A stretch of 64,000 bases of DNA from Nostoc linckia NIES-25. Its GTDB lineage: Bacteria; Cyanobacteriota; Cyanobacteriia; Cyanobacteriales; Nostocaceae. The stretch's first letter is position 1; each line of letters starts with the position of its first letter. Below the pieces are notes generated by a model. That model had not been told where the DNA came from and did no database searches. It saw only the letters and a list, made by a program, of their open reading frames with translations. Position numbers and translations under genes: made by a program. The stretch is taken from positions 868,001 to 932,000 of the forward strand of contig NZ_AP018222.1 of assembly GCF_002368035.1 (NCBI RefSeq), read 5' to 3'. Of this stretch, positions 26,116-35,106 are shown piece by piece.

Positions 26116-26961
26116 ATGTCTAACCTTGAAGAATTAGTTCGGGAAATTAACCGCTTTGAGGCAATTATATCCGAGTGGGATGAAAGCCAAAGGTGTGTAG
26201 CAGTAGGCTTAAAAAGAGCAATTGAAGCTTTGCACAAAGCAGCATTGACGAATTTGATTAAAAGCCTAAAAGAAGAATCAATGCCAGCTTTGCGTCATGC
26301 TGTTAGTGATGAAGTAGTGTATGCAGTATTGCTTTACCACGAATTAGTTAAACCGCCAAAACCAGCACTAGAACAGCGCATTCAAGCTGCCCTTGAAGAA
26401 GTTCGCCCAGGCTTAAAAATTCACAACGGAGATGTAGAATTAGTAGCAATCAAACCACCGGATACAGTAGAAGTTAAGTTAATAGGAACTTGCAGCAGTT
26501 GTCCAGCTTCTACTTTAACTTTATCTCAAGGAGTAGAACTAGCTATTAAAAATCATTGTCCTGAAATTACGAAAGTTGTCGCTGTCAATCATGATACTGT
26601 TAAAAGCACAAATTCTAATTTCATCAGTCCATTTTCTTCGCAGTTAACTTCTAGTTGGGTAAAAGTAGCAACTATCGAACAAGTACCCGAATTGGGCGTG
26701 TTAGCAGTACAACTTGCTGGTACTTCGCTAATTTTATATCGCCAAGGTGTTACGTTTAAATGTTACCGTAATGCTTGCGCTCATCTAGGAAATCCTTTAG
26801 AACAAGGTAAGGTTAAAAATGGTATTATTACTTGCCCTTACCACGGATTTGAGTATAATTTAGAGACAGGTAAATGTTTGACTGTACCTGATATTTCGCT
26901 TCAGTCATATCCAGTCAACATTAAAGGTGATAAGATTTTTGTGAAACTGCAAAAATTTTGA
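26116..26961 (+). CDS. NifU-like Fe-S scaffold fused to a Rieske domain
   Basis: This protein of about 281 residues has a helical N-terminus and a NifU C-terminal-type domain with GTCSSCPASTLTLSQGVELA, where the CxxC holds a transient cluster (near residue 135). The C-terminal Rieske [2Fe-2S] domain shows CYRNACAHLGNPLEQG and ITCPYHGFEYNLETGKC, giving the C-x-H...C-x2-H ligands in variant form (CAH, CPYH). ATG 26116 is preferred; the earlier ATG 26095 would translate a CCCCATGCC repeat. A role in delivering Fe-S clusters to HupS is a reasonable inference from position. Confidence 0.88.
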   Translation: MSNLEELVREINRFEAIISEWDESQRCVAVGLKRAIEALHKAALTNLIKSLKEESMPALRHAVSDEVVYAVLLYHELVKPPKPALEQRIQAALEEVRPGLKIHNGDVELVAIKPPDTVEVKLIGTCSSCPASTLTLSQGVELAIKNHCPEITKVVAVNHDTVKSTNSNFISPFSSQLTSSWVKVATIEQVPELGVLAVQLAGTSLILYRQGVTFKCYRNACAHLGNPLEQGKVKNGIITCPYHGFEYNLETGKCLTVPDISLQSYPVNIKGDKIFVKLQKF

Positions 26962-27223
26962 CATATTAGTCAAAAGTAGAGGATAAAACCTAGACTTTTG
27001 ACTCTTGATTTTTAACTAAAATATGTCAGCGATCGCATTTATCCAAAAATCAATTTAATTGCTTTTATTTTGTTCAACCCAAGCAAATAATTATAGATCA
27101 TCAAATTTGATTTTGTCTGATTTCGATATCTGGAGTTTTAACAATCTTATTAAAATGTTACTGTTGCTACATGCTTTTAAAAATTAATGTTTTTAAATAT
27201 TTATTACCCTCTATTTGCGCTTC

Positions 27224-28438
27224 ATGGATATCCCAATTCCAATCCATCCGACACCACCATTACCGCCAGAAACAACAGCAACTCCTCAAAATTTACCTTT
27301 TTCATCTCAGGGGGCAGAGGTAATTTTAGGGAATATTCTTGAAGCAGAACAATTAGTAATACCTGTAGCACCCAGCCCGACTACAATGTTTGGGCCTCGC
27401 GGTGCTTGTTTGTTCTCAAATGGTTTATTGTGGGTGTCAGATACAGGACATCATCGATTGTTGGGATGGCGGAATTTACCGACAAAAGATAGTCAAGCGG
27501 CTGATTGGGTAATTGGACAACCTGACTTTTATCATGAAGGACAAAATGCTAAAGGTACAACAGGAAGAAATACATTAAACGTACCAACTGGAATTTGTAG
27601 CTGTGGCGAAGGTTTAGCTGTAGCAGATGCTTGGAATCATCGAATTTTGATTTGGAAAAATTTACCTGAAGATAGCAATGTACCAGCAGATTTAGTATTA
27701 GGACAAGTTAATTTTATCGATAACGAACCAAATAGAGGAACTCAACAAGCATCTGCCAGTACAATGCACTGGCCTTATGGTGTTTTCTATCATCAAGGAC
27801 GGCTATTTGTTGCTGATACAGGCAATCGCAGGGTATTAATTTGGCATCAATTACCCACAGAAAACGGCCAACCTGCTGATTTAGTTTTGGGACAGCCAGA
27901 TATGATATCTCGCAATGAAAACGGCGGTGGTTCTCCAACCGCAGCGAGTATGCGTTGGTGTCACGATATTACTTTTTGGGGAGAAAATTTAGTTGTCAGC
28001 GATGCCGGCAATAACCGCGTTATGATTTGGCAAGGAATACCGACAGAAAATAATACTCCTTGTGCAGTAGTTTTAGGGCAGAAAAACTTTGATAATGTGG
28101 AAATGAATCAAGGGGTTTATTACCCTAACGCTAGTAGCTTGAGTATGCCTTATGGTGTGGGTGTGGCTGAAGATTGGTTAGTAGTTGCGGATACTGCAAA
28201 TTCTCGGTTGTTAGGATGGAGAAAGCCAGAGTCAATTCTATCACTGCAAGGTGCAACGGCAGATGCCATTACCGGACAAAATAATTTTCAAAGTAAAAGT
28301 GAAAATCGTGATTTTGGGCTACCAAAACGAGATAGTTTAAATTGGTGTTACGGCATAAAATTTTGTGGCAAGAAAGCAGTAATAGCTGATTCTGGAAATA
28401 ATCGAATTTTGCTGTGGCAGTTTAATTATGGTGGCTGA
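27224..28438 (+). CDS. NHL-repeat protein
   Basis: This protein of about 404 residues is made of NHL-type β-propeller repeats. Copies include LLWVSDTGHHRLLGWRNLP, LAVADAWNHRILIWKNLP, LFVADTGNRRVLIWHQLP, LVVSDAGNNRVMIWQGIP and LVVADTANSRLLGW, each with GQ-F linkers between. There is no signal peptide, so it may work in the cytosol as a binding platform. Its last 11 bp overlap the start of hypF, so the two are coupled. ATG 27224 is used instead of the TTG at 27215. Confidence 0.88.
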   Translation: MDIPIPIHPTPPLPPETTATPQNLPFSSQGAEVILGNILEAEQLVIPVAPSPTTMFGPRGACLFSNGLLWVSDTGHHRLLGWRNLPTKDSQAADWVIGQPDFYHEGQNAKGTTGRNTLNVPTGICSCGEGLAVADAWNHRILIWKNLPEDSNVPADLVLGQVNFIDNEPNRGTQQASASTMHWPYGVFYHQGRLFVADTGNRRVLIWHQLPTENGQPADLVLGQPDMISRNENGGGSPTAASMRWCHDITFWGENLVVSDAGNNRVMIWQGIPTENNTPCAVVLGQKNFDNVEMNQGVYYPNASSLSMPYGVGVAEDWLVVADTANSRLLGWRKPESILSLQGATADAITGQNNFQSKSENRDFGLPKRDSLNWCYGIKFCGKKAVIADSGNNRILLWQFNYGG

Positions 28439-30824
28439 AGAAATTAGAGTTCGTGGTACTGTTCAAGGAGTAGGATTTCGTCCTACTGTATATCGTCTTG
28501 CTAAAGTTTGCGGTTTGGGTGGAGATGTTTGTAATGATGGCGGAGGTGTTTTAATTCGCGTATCTGGTAGTAAAGAAGCGATAACAGAATTCGTTAATAA
28601 ATTGCAAATAGAATGTCCGCCGTTAGCTAAGATTACTGAATTAATAAGAACTCCTTACACAGGTGAGTTGGACGTTGATAATTTTGTGATTTCTACTAGC
28701 GTCAATAGTGCAATTAAAACAGAAATTGCTGCTGATGCAGCGACTTGTCCGGAATGTCAAAAAGAAATTTTCGCTCCTTTTAGCCGTTTTTACCGTTACC
28801 CTTTTACTAACTGTACTCATTGCGGCCCTCGGTTGAGTATTATTCGTGCCATTCCTTATGACAGATGCAATACCAGTATGTCTGCGTTTGTTATGTGTTC
28901 GGAATGTGCAAAGGAATACCACGATGTCGAAAATCGGCGTTTTCACGCCCAACCTGTAGCTTGTCATGCTTGCGGTGCTTCAGCTTGGTTAGAACGTGCT
29001 GATGGGAAAGCGGTTACTGCTTCTATGTTTTCGATGTTAGATGATGTTGATGCGGTTTGTACGCTATTGCAAAGAGGTGAAATTGTCGCAATTAAAGGGT
29101 TGGGTGGTTTTCATTTAGCTTGCGATGCAACTCAAGAAGCTGTTGTAGAAAAATTGCGATATCGCAAAAGACGCTATCATAAACCTTTTGCTTTAATGGC
29201 ACGCGATATTGAAGTAATTGAACAGTATTGTAATGTAAATAGTAAGGAAAAAGAATTATTAATAAGTCCTGCTGCACCGATTGTTTTATTGCAAAAAAGG
29301 GGACTGGGGACTGGGGACTGGGGACTGGGAATAGAAACTGAGAATAAATATTTTGTGAATTTTGATATTGCAGCTTCGGTTGCACCAGGGCAAAATAGTG
29401 TTGGTTTTATGCTACCTTATACGCCGTTACATCATTTAATTTTACGGCGGATGAATCGCCCAATTGTTTTGACTAGTGGCAATATTAGTGATGAACCGCA
29501 ATGTATTGATAATGATGAAGCCAGAGGCAAATTAGGAACAATAGCTGATTATTTTATTCTTCATAATAGGGACATTATTAATCGAGTAGATGATTCGGTG
29601 GTGCGGGTTGTTGGCGATAAGGTTCAGACCATTCGGCGTGCTAGAGGATACGCACCAGCAGCGATTAGTTTACCGCCGGGATTTGAGAATGTGCCGCCAA
29701 TTTTAGCAATGGGTAGTGAGTTAAAAAATACCTTTTGTTTGTTGCGAGAAAGAGAAGCAATCCTTTCGCAACATGTGGGAGATTTAGAAAATGGTGCGGC
29801 TTTTCATAGTTATAAAGAAACTTTGAGTTTATATTTAAATTTATTTGAACACGAACCAGAAATAATTGCGATCGATAAACATCCTGAATATCTTTCAAGT
29901 AAACTTGGGAAAGAAATTGCTAATAAGAATCAAATTACAATTAACCAAATTCAACATCATCACGCGCACATTGCTGCTTGTATGGCGGAAAATAATATTC
30001 CTCTAGATTCGCCTCCAGTATTAGGTATTGCTTTAGATGGTTTGGGTTATGGGGAAGATGGTAATCTGTGGGGCGGAGAATTTATGTTAGCAGATTACCG
30101 AAAATTTCAGCGTCTAGCAAGATTTAAACCAGTGGCAATGATTGGCGGCGAACAAGCAATATATCAGCCTTGGCGTAATACTTATGCTCAATTAATAGCT
30201 GCTAATCTTTGGGATGATTGTCAAAAAAAATATTCTAATTTAGAAATAGTTCAATTTCTAAATAATAAGCCAATCAAGCTACTTAACCAATTGATTGAGA
30301 AAAAAATTAACTCTCCTCCAGCTTCGTCAGTGGGGAGGTTGTTCGATGCGGTGGCGGCGGCTATCGGTATTTATAGAGATGAATGTAGCTATGAAGGACA
30401 AGCAGCGATCGCAATGGAAGCTCTAGTCAATATTAATAGCTTAAATAATAATAAAGAAATGCTAATATATCCTTTTGAATTTAACTTTTTAGATAGTATT
30501 TATTGTATAGACCCGCGTCCAATGTGGCAAGGTTTACTTGATGACTTGCAGCAACAAACTACTAAAGCGGTTATAGCTGGTAAATTTCACAAAGGCTTAG
30601 CTAATGCAATTGTGGAAATGGTTAAACTTCTTTGTCAAGAAAATGTAATTCATCATGTTGTTTTAACAGGGGGAGTATTTCAGAATTGTGTATTGTTAGA
30701 GCTAGTTAGTAAATCATTAGAAACGTTGGGAATAAAAGTATTGACTCACAGCTTAGTTCCAGCTAATGATGGCGGGTTATCTTTAGGGCAAGCAGTTATT
30801 ACAGCGGCACAATTACGAAGATAA
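28428..30824 (+). CDS. hypF: HypF, carbamoyltransferase of hydrogenase maturation
   Basis: This 798-residue enzyme makes the cyanide ligand precursor from carbamoyl phosphate. The order is an acylphosphatase-like domain (VRGTVQGVGFRPTVYRLA, about residues 6-23), two zinc fingers (CPECQKEIFAPF, CTHCGP, MCSECAKEY, CHACG), a YrdC-like domain (VAIKGLGGFHLACDA), and a Kae1-like domain with HHHAH and LTGGVFQNC. Oddly, about ten residues encoded by four GGGGACT repeats (GLGTGDWGLG) sit in the YrdC-like part. The frame is kept. Confidence 0.95.
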   Translation: MVAEEIRVRGTVQGVGFRPTVYRLAKVCGLGGDVCNDGGGVLIRVSGSKEAITEFVNKLQIECPPLAKITELIRTPYTGELDVDNFVISTSVNSAIKTEIAADAATCPECQKEIFAPFSRFYRYPFTNCTHCGPRLSIIRAIPYDRCNTSMSAFVMCSECAKEYHDVENRRFHAQPVACHACGASAWLERADGKAVTASMFSMLDDVDAVCTLLQRGEIVAIKGLGGFHLACDATQEAVVEKLRYRKRRYHKPFALMARDIEVIEQYCNVNSKEKELLISPAAPIVLLQKRGLGTGDWGLGIETENKYFVNFDIAASVAPGQNSVGFMLPYTPLHHLILRRMNRPIVLTSGNISDEPQCIDNDEARGKLGTIADYFILHNRDIINRVDDSVVRVVGDKVQTIRRARGYAPAAISLPPGFENVPPILAMGSELKNTFCLLREREAILSQHVGDLENGAAFHSYKETLSLYLNLFEHEPEIIAIDKHPEYLSSKLGKEIANKNQITINQIQHHHAHIAACMAENNIPLDSPPVLGIALDGLGYGEDGNLWGGEFMLADYRKFQRLARFKPVAMIGGEQAIYQPWRNTYAQLIAANLWDDCQKKYSNLEIVQFLNNKPIKLLNQLIEKKINSPPASSVGRLFDAVAAAIGIYRDECSYEGQAAIAMEALVNINSLNNNKEMLIYPFEFNFLDSIYCIDPRPMWQGLLDDLQQQTTKAVIAGKFHKGLANAIVEMVKLLCQENVIHHVVLTGGVFQNCVLLELVSKSLETLGIKVLTHSLVPANDGGLSLGQAVITAAQLRR
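29299..29326. repeat. GGGGACT x4 tandem repeat inside hypF
   Basis: Four exact heptamers, followed by GGGA, lie in the coding sequence. They encode GLGTGDWGLG without a stop. The same heptamer family fills the gaps near 43080, 44400, 47560 and 62390. Confidence 0.95.
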
Positions 30825-30858
30825 ATTTAATTCACGCAAAGGCGGAAAGAAGATAAAA

Positions 30859-31119
30859 ATGTGTTTAGGAATTCCCGGTCAAATTATTGAAATTACCAAC
30901 GTTAATTATAAGTTAGCTATTGTTAATGTTGGTGGTGTTAAGCGTGAAGTCAATATTGCTTGCATTGTTGATGAGGAACATCCGCCTGAAGCTTGTATTG
31001 GAGATTGGGTGTTAGTGCATGTTGGCTTTGCGATGAATCGAATTAATGAGGAAGAAGCAGCAGAAACGTTAGAGTTGTTGGAAGAGTTAGCAGCAGCGCA
31101 AGTGGAGATTAGTAATTGA
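30859..31119 (+). CDS. hypC: HypC, hydrogenase assembly chaperone
   Basis: This 86-residue protein starts MCLGIPGQIIEI; Cys2 is the residue that carries the iron centre from HypD to the large subunit. The fold continues GVKREVNIACIV and the C-terminal helix NRINEEEAAETLELLEEL. It follows hypF after 34 bp. The 170-bp gap to hypD contains a dispersed repeat. Confidence 0.95.
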   Translation: MCLGIPGQIIEITNVNYKLAIVNVGGVKREVNIACIVDEEHPPEACIGDWVLVHVGFAMNRINEEEAAETLELLEELAAAQVEISN

Positions 31120-31289
31120 GGGGAAGAATTTTCTCACGCAGAGGAGCCAGTGCGTTGGGCGGCTTTGCCGACTTGAAGCAACTGGCGTCACGCGGAGGCG
31201 CAGAGAGAAGAGAGAGAATTTTACTAGTTTTAAAACTCATTTTTTTTCTTCCTTTGCGGTTTGTTTCAAAAAACTATGGTTCTATTCCT
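31120..31289. repeat. Repeat-filled hypC-hypD gap
   Basis: The gap contains GAGCCAGTGCGTTGGGCGGC and GCCGACTTGAAGCAACTGGC, a palindromic module common in Nostoc-type genomes, and a CGCAGAGAG repeat run. An open frame continues through it into hypD, but ATG 31290 is the conserved HypD start. Confidence 0.75.
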
Positions 31290-32474
31290 ATGAAATACGT
31301 TGATGAATTCCGCGAAAGAGAAAAAGCTGAAGCTTTACGTCGGGAAATTGCAAAATTGTGCGAAGAGATAGAAAAACCTCTCAAAATTATGGAAGTATGC
31401 GGCGGGCATACTCACTCTATATTTAAATATGGTATTGAAGAAATTTTACCCGATCGCATTGAATTAATTCACGGGCCTGGTTGTCCAGTATGCGTTATGC
31501 CAAAGGGGAGGTTAGATGATGCGATCGCTATCTCTCAAAATCCTAACGTCATCTTCACTACATTTGGCGATGCTATGCGAGTTCCTGGTTCTAAAACAAG
31601 TTTATTGCAAGCCAGGGCACAAGGCGCAGACATCCGTATGGTGTATTCTCCCCTAGATAGCCTGCAAATTGCCAAAGATAACCCTGACAAAGAAATAGTT
31701 TTCTTCGCTTTAGGTTTTGAAACCACAGCCCCCAGTACCGCCTTCACCATTCTGCAAGCCGCAGCTGAAGAAATTGCTAACTTCAGTATGTTTTGCAATC
31801 ACGTTCTTGTGATTCCTGCCCTCAAAGCACTATTAGATAATCCCGATTTACAACTCGATGGATTTGTCGGGCCTGGTCATGTCAGCATGGTAATTGGTAC
31901 TGACCCTTATGAATTTATTTCCCAACAATATAATAAGCCAATTGTCGTTTCTGGATTTGAACCTTTAGATATTCTCCAATCAATTTGGATGCTGTTGCAA
32001 CAGCTAATAGAAAATCGTTGCGAAGTTGAAAATCAATATAATCGAATTGTCCAAAAAGCCGGGAATAAAGTAGCACTAGAAGCCATCAACAAAGTGTTTG
32101 CTGTACGAGATAATTTCGATTGGCGCGGTTTGGGCGATATTCCCTATTCAGGATTAAAGATTCAACCTGAATATGCTCAATTTGATGCCGAACTTAAATT
32201 TACCATTCCTAACCTCAAAGTAGCTGACCATAAAGCATGTAAATGTGGAGAAATTCTCAAAGGAGTATTAAAACCTTGGGAATGCAAAGTATTTGGTACT
32301 GCTTGCACCCCCGAAACACCAATTGGCACTTGTATGGTATCTTCTGAAGGTGCTTGTGCTGCTTATTACAAATATGGACGCCTCTCTACGATGGCCAAAA
32401 AAGTAATAGCTGAAAAACCAAAAGCAACCATCACCCAAGAACCTCTTCCCGCCTGTGGTTTCTCTTTAGACTAG
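31290..32474 (+). CDS. hypD: HypD, Fe-S scaffold for Fe(CN)2CO assembly
   Basis: This protein of about 394 residues has VCGGHTHSIFKYGIEEILP, HGPGCPVCVMPKG, then ALGFETTAPSTAFT, PGHVSMVIG and GFEPLDILQ. The C-terminal [4Fe-4S] Cys set is in CKCGEILKG, FGTACTPETPIGTCMVSSEG. HypD with HypC holds the iron while CN and CO are added. ATG 31290 is chosen because it gives the conserved MKYVDEFREREKAEALRREI. Confidence 0.95.
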   Translation: MKYVDEFREREKAEALRREIAKLCEEIEKPLKIMEVCGGHTHSIFKYGIEEILPDRIELIHGPGCPVCVMPKGRLDDAIAISQNPNVIFTTFGDAMRVPGSKTSLLQARAQGADIRMVYSPLDSLQIAKDNPDKEIVFFALGFETTAPSTAFTILQAAAEEIANFSMFCNHVLVIPALKALLDNPDLQLDGFVGPGHVSMVIGTDPYEFISQQYNKPIVVSGFEPLDILQSIWMLLQQLIENRCEVENQYNRIVQKAGNKVALEAINKVFAVRDNFDWRGLGDIPYSGLKIQPEYAQFDAELKFTIPNLKVADHKACKCGEILKGVLKPWECKVFGTACTPETPIGTCMVSSEGACAAYYKYGRLSTMAKKVIAEKPKATITQEPLPACGFSLD

Positions 32475-32505
32475 CCCCAAACAATACCATCCGAGAGTAA
32501 CTTCA

Positions 32506-32721
32506 ATGCCATTTATTACAGTTCAAATTGCCAAAGGACACTCCATCGAAAAAAAGCGCCAACTAGTTAAAGCCATCACCGATGCCCTTGTCGCTACCTT
32601 AAACTCCAAACCAGAATGGATAACCATTCACATCGATGAATTTGAACGCGAAAATTGGGCAGTCGGAGGCCAACTACATTCTGACAAACACAGTGGTAGA
32701 CACGAAGAAAAAGGCAGATAA
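32506..32721 (+). CDS. 4-oxalocrotonate tautomerase-like protein between hypD and hypE
   Basis: This 71-residue protein begins with Met-Pro (MPFITVQIAKGHSIEKKRQL), so Pro1 can act as catalytic base, and continues ITDALVATLNSKPEWITIHI. It is a small tautomerase. Its presence in the hyp operon is shared with Nostoc relatives; no role in hydrogenase maturation is known to me. Confidence 0.88.
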   Translation: MPFITVQIAKGHSIEKKRQLVKAITDALVATLNSKPEWITIHIDEFERENWAVGGQLHSDKHSGRHEEKGR

Positions 32722-32790
32722 AACTCCTCAATTCCCTCTCCGCGCCTCTGCGCCTCTGCGTGATATTCTTTTCAAAAAACACCTACAATA

Positions 32791-33837
32791 ATGCACTTCC
32801 GTCACCATAAAATCCAAGACACTCACATAACCCTCGCACATGGTAGCGGTGGTAAAGCCATGCGCGATTTAATTGACGACATCTTTGTTAATACCTTTAA
32901 TAACCCAATTCTCTCCCAATTAGAAGACCAAGCAACCTTCAATTTAGCCCCACTTTTACAACAAGGAGACAGACTCGCTTTTACCACAGATTCATATACT
33001 GTAGATCCTTTATTTTTTCCCGGTAGCGATATCGGAGAATTAGCCATCAACGGCACAATTAATGATTTAGCCGTCAGTGGTGCTAAACCTTTATATCTCA
33101 CTTGTAGCGTTATTTTAGAAGAAGGATTACCAGTAGAAACTTTGCGACGTGTTGCAACCAGTATGAAAGCAGCCGCCACAAAAGCTGACGTTCAAATTGT
33201 CACCGGCGACACAAAAGTTGTACATCGTGGTGCTGCCGATAAACTGTTTATTAATACTGCTGGTATTGGTATTATCCCACGAGGAATTAACATTTCTGCC
33301 CACAATATTCACCCTGGGGATGTTGTAATTATTAATGGTGAATTAGGCAATCATGGGGCAGCAATTTTAATTGCCCGTGGAGAACTAGCTTTAGAAACTA
33401 ATATTGAAAGTGACTGTCAGCCCTTGCATGATTTAGTACAAACTATCCTCAATATCTGTCCCCAAGTTCATGCAATGCGGGACGCGACACGTGGAGGTTT
33501 AGCAACAGTTTTGAATGAATTTGCTGTTAGTTCTGATGTGGGAATTCGTCTCTACGAAGAATCTATTCCAGTGCGTGAAGAGGTAAAAGGTTTTTGCGAA
33601 ATTTTGGGTTTAGATCCATTTTATTTAGCTAACGAAGGTAAGTTAGTTGTAATAGCGAAAAAAGAATATGCCGAATCTATCTTATCAGCGATGAAATCTC
33701 ATCCCGCAGGAAAAGATGCTTGTATTGTTGGGGAAGTAATAAGTTCACCCCCAGGTATTGTATTATTAAAAACAATTTTCGGTGCTGAACGTATTGTTGA
33801 TATGTTAGTAGGCGACCAATTACCACGAATTTGTTAA
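32791..33837 (+). CDS. hypE: HypE, thiocarboxamide dehydratase
   Basis: This 348-residue AIR-synthase-like ATPase dehydrates the C-terminal carbamoylated Cys to thiocyanate. It starts near HITLAHGSGGKAMRDLIDDI and contains AFTTDSYTVDPLFFPGSDIG, VSGAKPLYLTCS, TGDTKVVHRG and MRDATRGGLATVLNE. It ends PRIC with the reactive terminal Cys. Intact. Confidence 0.95.
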   Translation: MHFRHHKIQDTHITLAHGSGGKAMRDLIDDIFVNTFNNPILSQLEDQATFNLAPLLQQGDRLAFTTDSYTVDPLFFPGSDIGELAINGTINDLAVSGAKPLYLTCSVILEEGLPVETLRRVATSMKAAATKADVQIVTGDTKVVHRGAADKLFINTAGIGIIPRGINISAHNIHPGDVVIINGELGNHGAAILIARGELALETNIESDCQPLHDLVQTILNICPQVHAMRDATRGGLATVLNEFAVSSDVGIRLYEESIPVREEVKGFCEILGLDPFYLANEGKLVVIAKKEYAESILSAMKSHPAGKDACIVGEVISSPPGIVLLKTIFGAERIVDMLVGDQLPRIC

Positions 33838-33855
33838 TATTTAAAATATTTTTAT

Positions 33856-34197
33856 ATGCATGAACTAGGAATTACCCAAAATATCGTAGCAATTGTAGCC
33901 GAACATGCCAATGGTGCAAAAGTACAACGAGTTTCCTTAGAAATTGGTAAACTTTCTGCTATTATGCCCGATGCTATTCGATTTTGTTTTGATATTTGCA
34001 CTCAAGATACAGTTTTACAAGGGGCGACATTAGAAATTTTGGAAATTCCTGGTTTAGCAAAATGTCGCCAATGCAATGCAGAAATTTATCTAGATAAACC
34101 ATTTGGTATCTGTAACTGCGGTAGCGTGGAATTAGATTTAATATCTGGTGAAGAACTCAAAATTAAAGAAATTGAAATAGAGGAATTATGTGTGTAA
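33856..34197 (+). CDS. hypA: HypA, nickel and zinc metallochaperone
   Basis: This 113-residue protein starts MHELGITQNIV, whose His2-Glu3 N-terminus binds nickel. The zinc site CRQCNAEIYLDKPFGICNCG carries the two Cys pairs (about residues 73-92). Its last 10 bp overlap hypB. Together with HypB it inserts nickel into HupL. Confidence 0.95.
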   Translation: MHELGITQNIVAIVAEHANGAKVQRVSLEIGKLSAIMPDAIRFCFDICTQDTVLQGATLEILEIPGLAKCRQCNAEIYLDKPFGICNCGSVELDLISGEELKIKEIEIEELCV

Positions 34198-35042
34198 CCT
34201 GTGGTTGTTCTGATGATGGCGAAACCAAAATTACAAATTTAGAAGTAAGTGAAACCGAACATAATCATTACCATACTCACACTCATAATTTAGCTGATGG
34301 CACTGTAATTACTCATTCCCACAGTCACGATACTCATACAGAAGCATCTCAAGTTCATGCCAAAATACATGGCACAACTATCTCATTAGAACAAGATATA
34401 TTAGCAAAAAATAATTTAATAGCAGCCCAAAATCGCGGATGGTTTAAAGGTCGTAATATTCTCGCTTTAAATTTAATGAGTTCTCCTGGCGCAGGGAAAA
34501 CAACTCTTTTAACTCGCACCATCAATGATTTAAAACATCAGTTATCCATTAGTGTCATTGAAGGCGACCAAGAAACTACTAATGATGCTAAAAAAATTCA
34601 AGAAACAGGTTGTAAAGTCATCCAAATTAACACCGGAACAGGCTGTCATTTAGATGCATCGATGATAGACAGGGGTTTACAACAACTAAATCCACCCTTG
34701 AATTCAGTTGTGATGATTGAAAATGTGGGAAATTTAGTTTGTCCAGCTTTATTTGATTTAGGAGAATTTTCTAAAGTAGTAATTCTGTCTGTCACGGAAG
34801 GCGAAGATAAGCCGATAAAATATCCCCACATGTTTCGTGCTAGCGACATCATGATTTTAACTAAAATTGATTTGCTACCTTACGTGCAATTTGATGTGCA
34901 AAAGTGCATGGAATACGCGAAGCAAGTTAATCCTAAAATTCAGATTTTTGAGGTTTCTGTAACTACTGGTTTAGGCTTGGATAGTTGGTATAAATGGCTA
35001 AGTGAAAAGATAACAAATATGTCAGCAGTAATTACGGCGTGA
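34188..35042 (+). CDS. hypB: HypB, nickel-inserting GTPase
   Basis: This 284-residue protein has a Cys- and His-rich N-terminus, MCVTCGCSDDGETK, then a His stretch, HNHYHTHTHN, HSHSHDTHTE (nickel storage, about residues 23-55). The GTPase core shows LMSSPGAGKTTLLTRTI, SVIEGDQETTNDA, IENVGNLVCPA and ILTKIDLLPYV. It is the last gene of the hyp run and convergent with the next gene. Confidence 0.95.
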   Translation: MCVTCGCSDDGETKITNLEVSETEHNHYHTHTHNLADGTVITHSHSHDTHTEASQVHAKIHGTTISLEQDILAKNNLIAAQNRGWFKGRNILALNLMSSPGAGKTTLLTRTINDLKHQLSISVIEGDQETTNDAKKIQETGCKVIQINTGTGCHLDASMIDRGLQQLNPPLNSVVMIENVGNLVCPALFDLGEFSKVVILSVTEGEDKPIKYPHMFRASDIMILTKIDLLPYVQFDVQKCMEYAKQVNPKIQIFEVSVTTGLGLDSWYKWLSEKITNMSAVITA

Positions 35043-35106
35043 ATGTGATGATACGCGTTTTTGGCGAAATTATAAAAATAGCCGCCACCCATTTTTCACT
35101 GACAAA

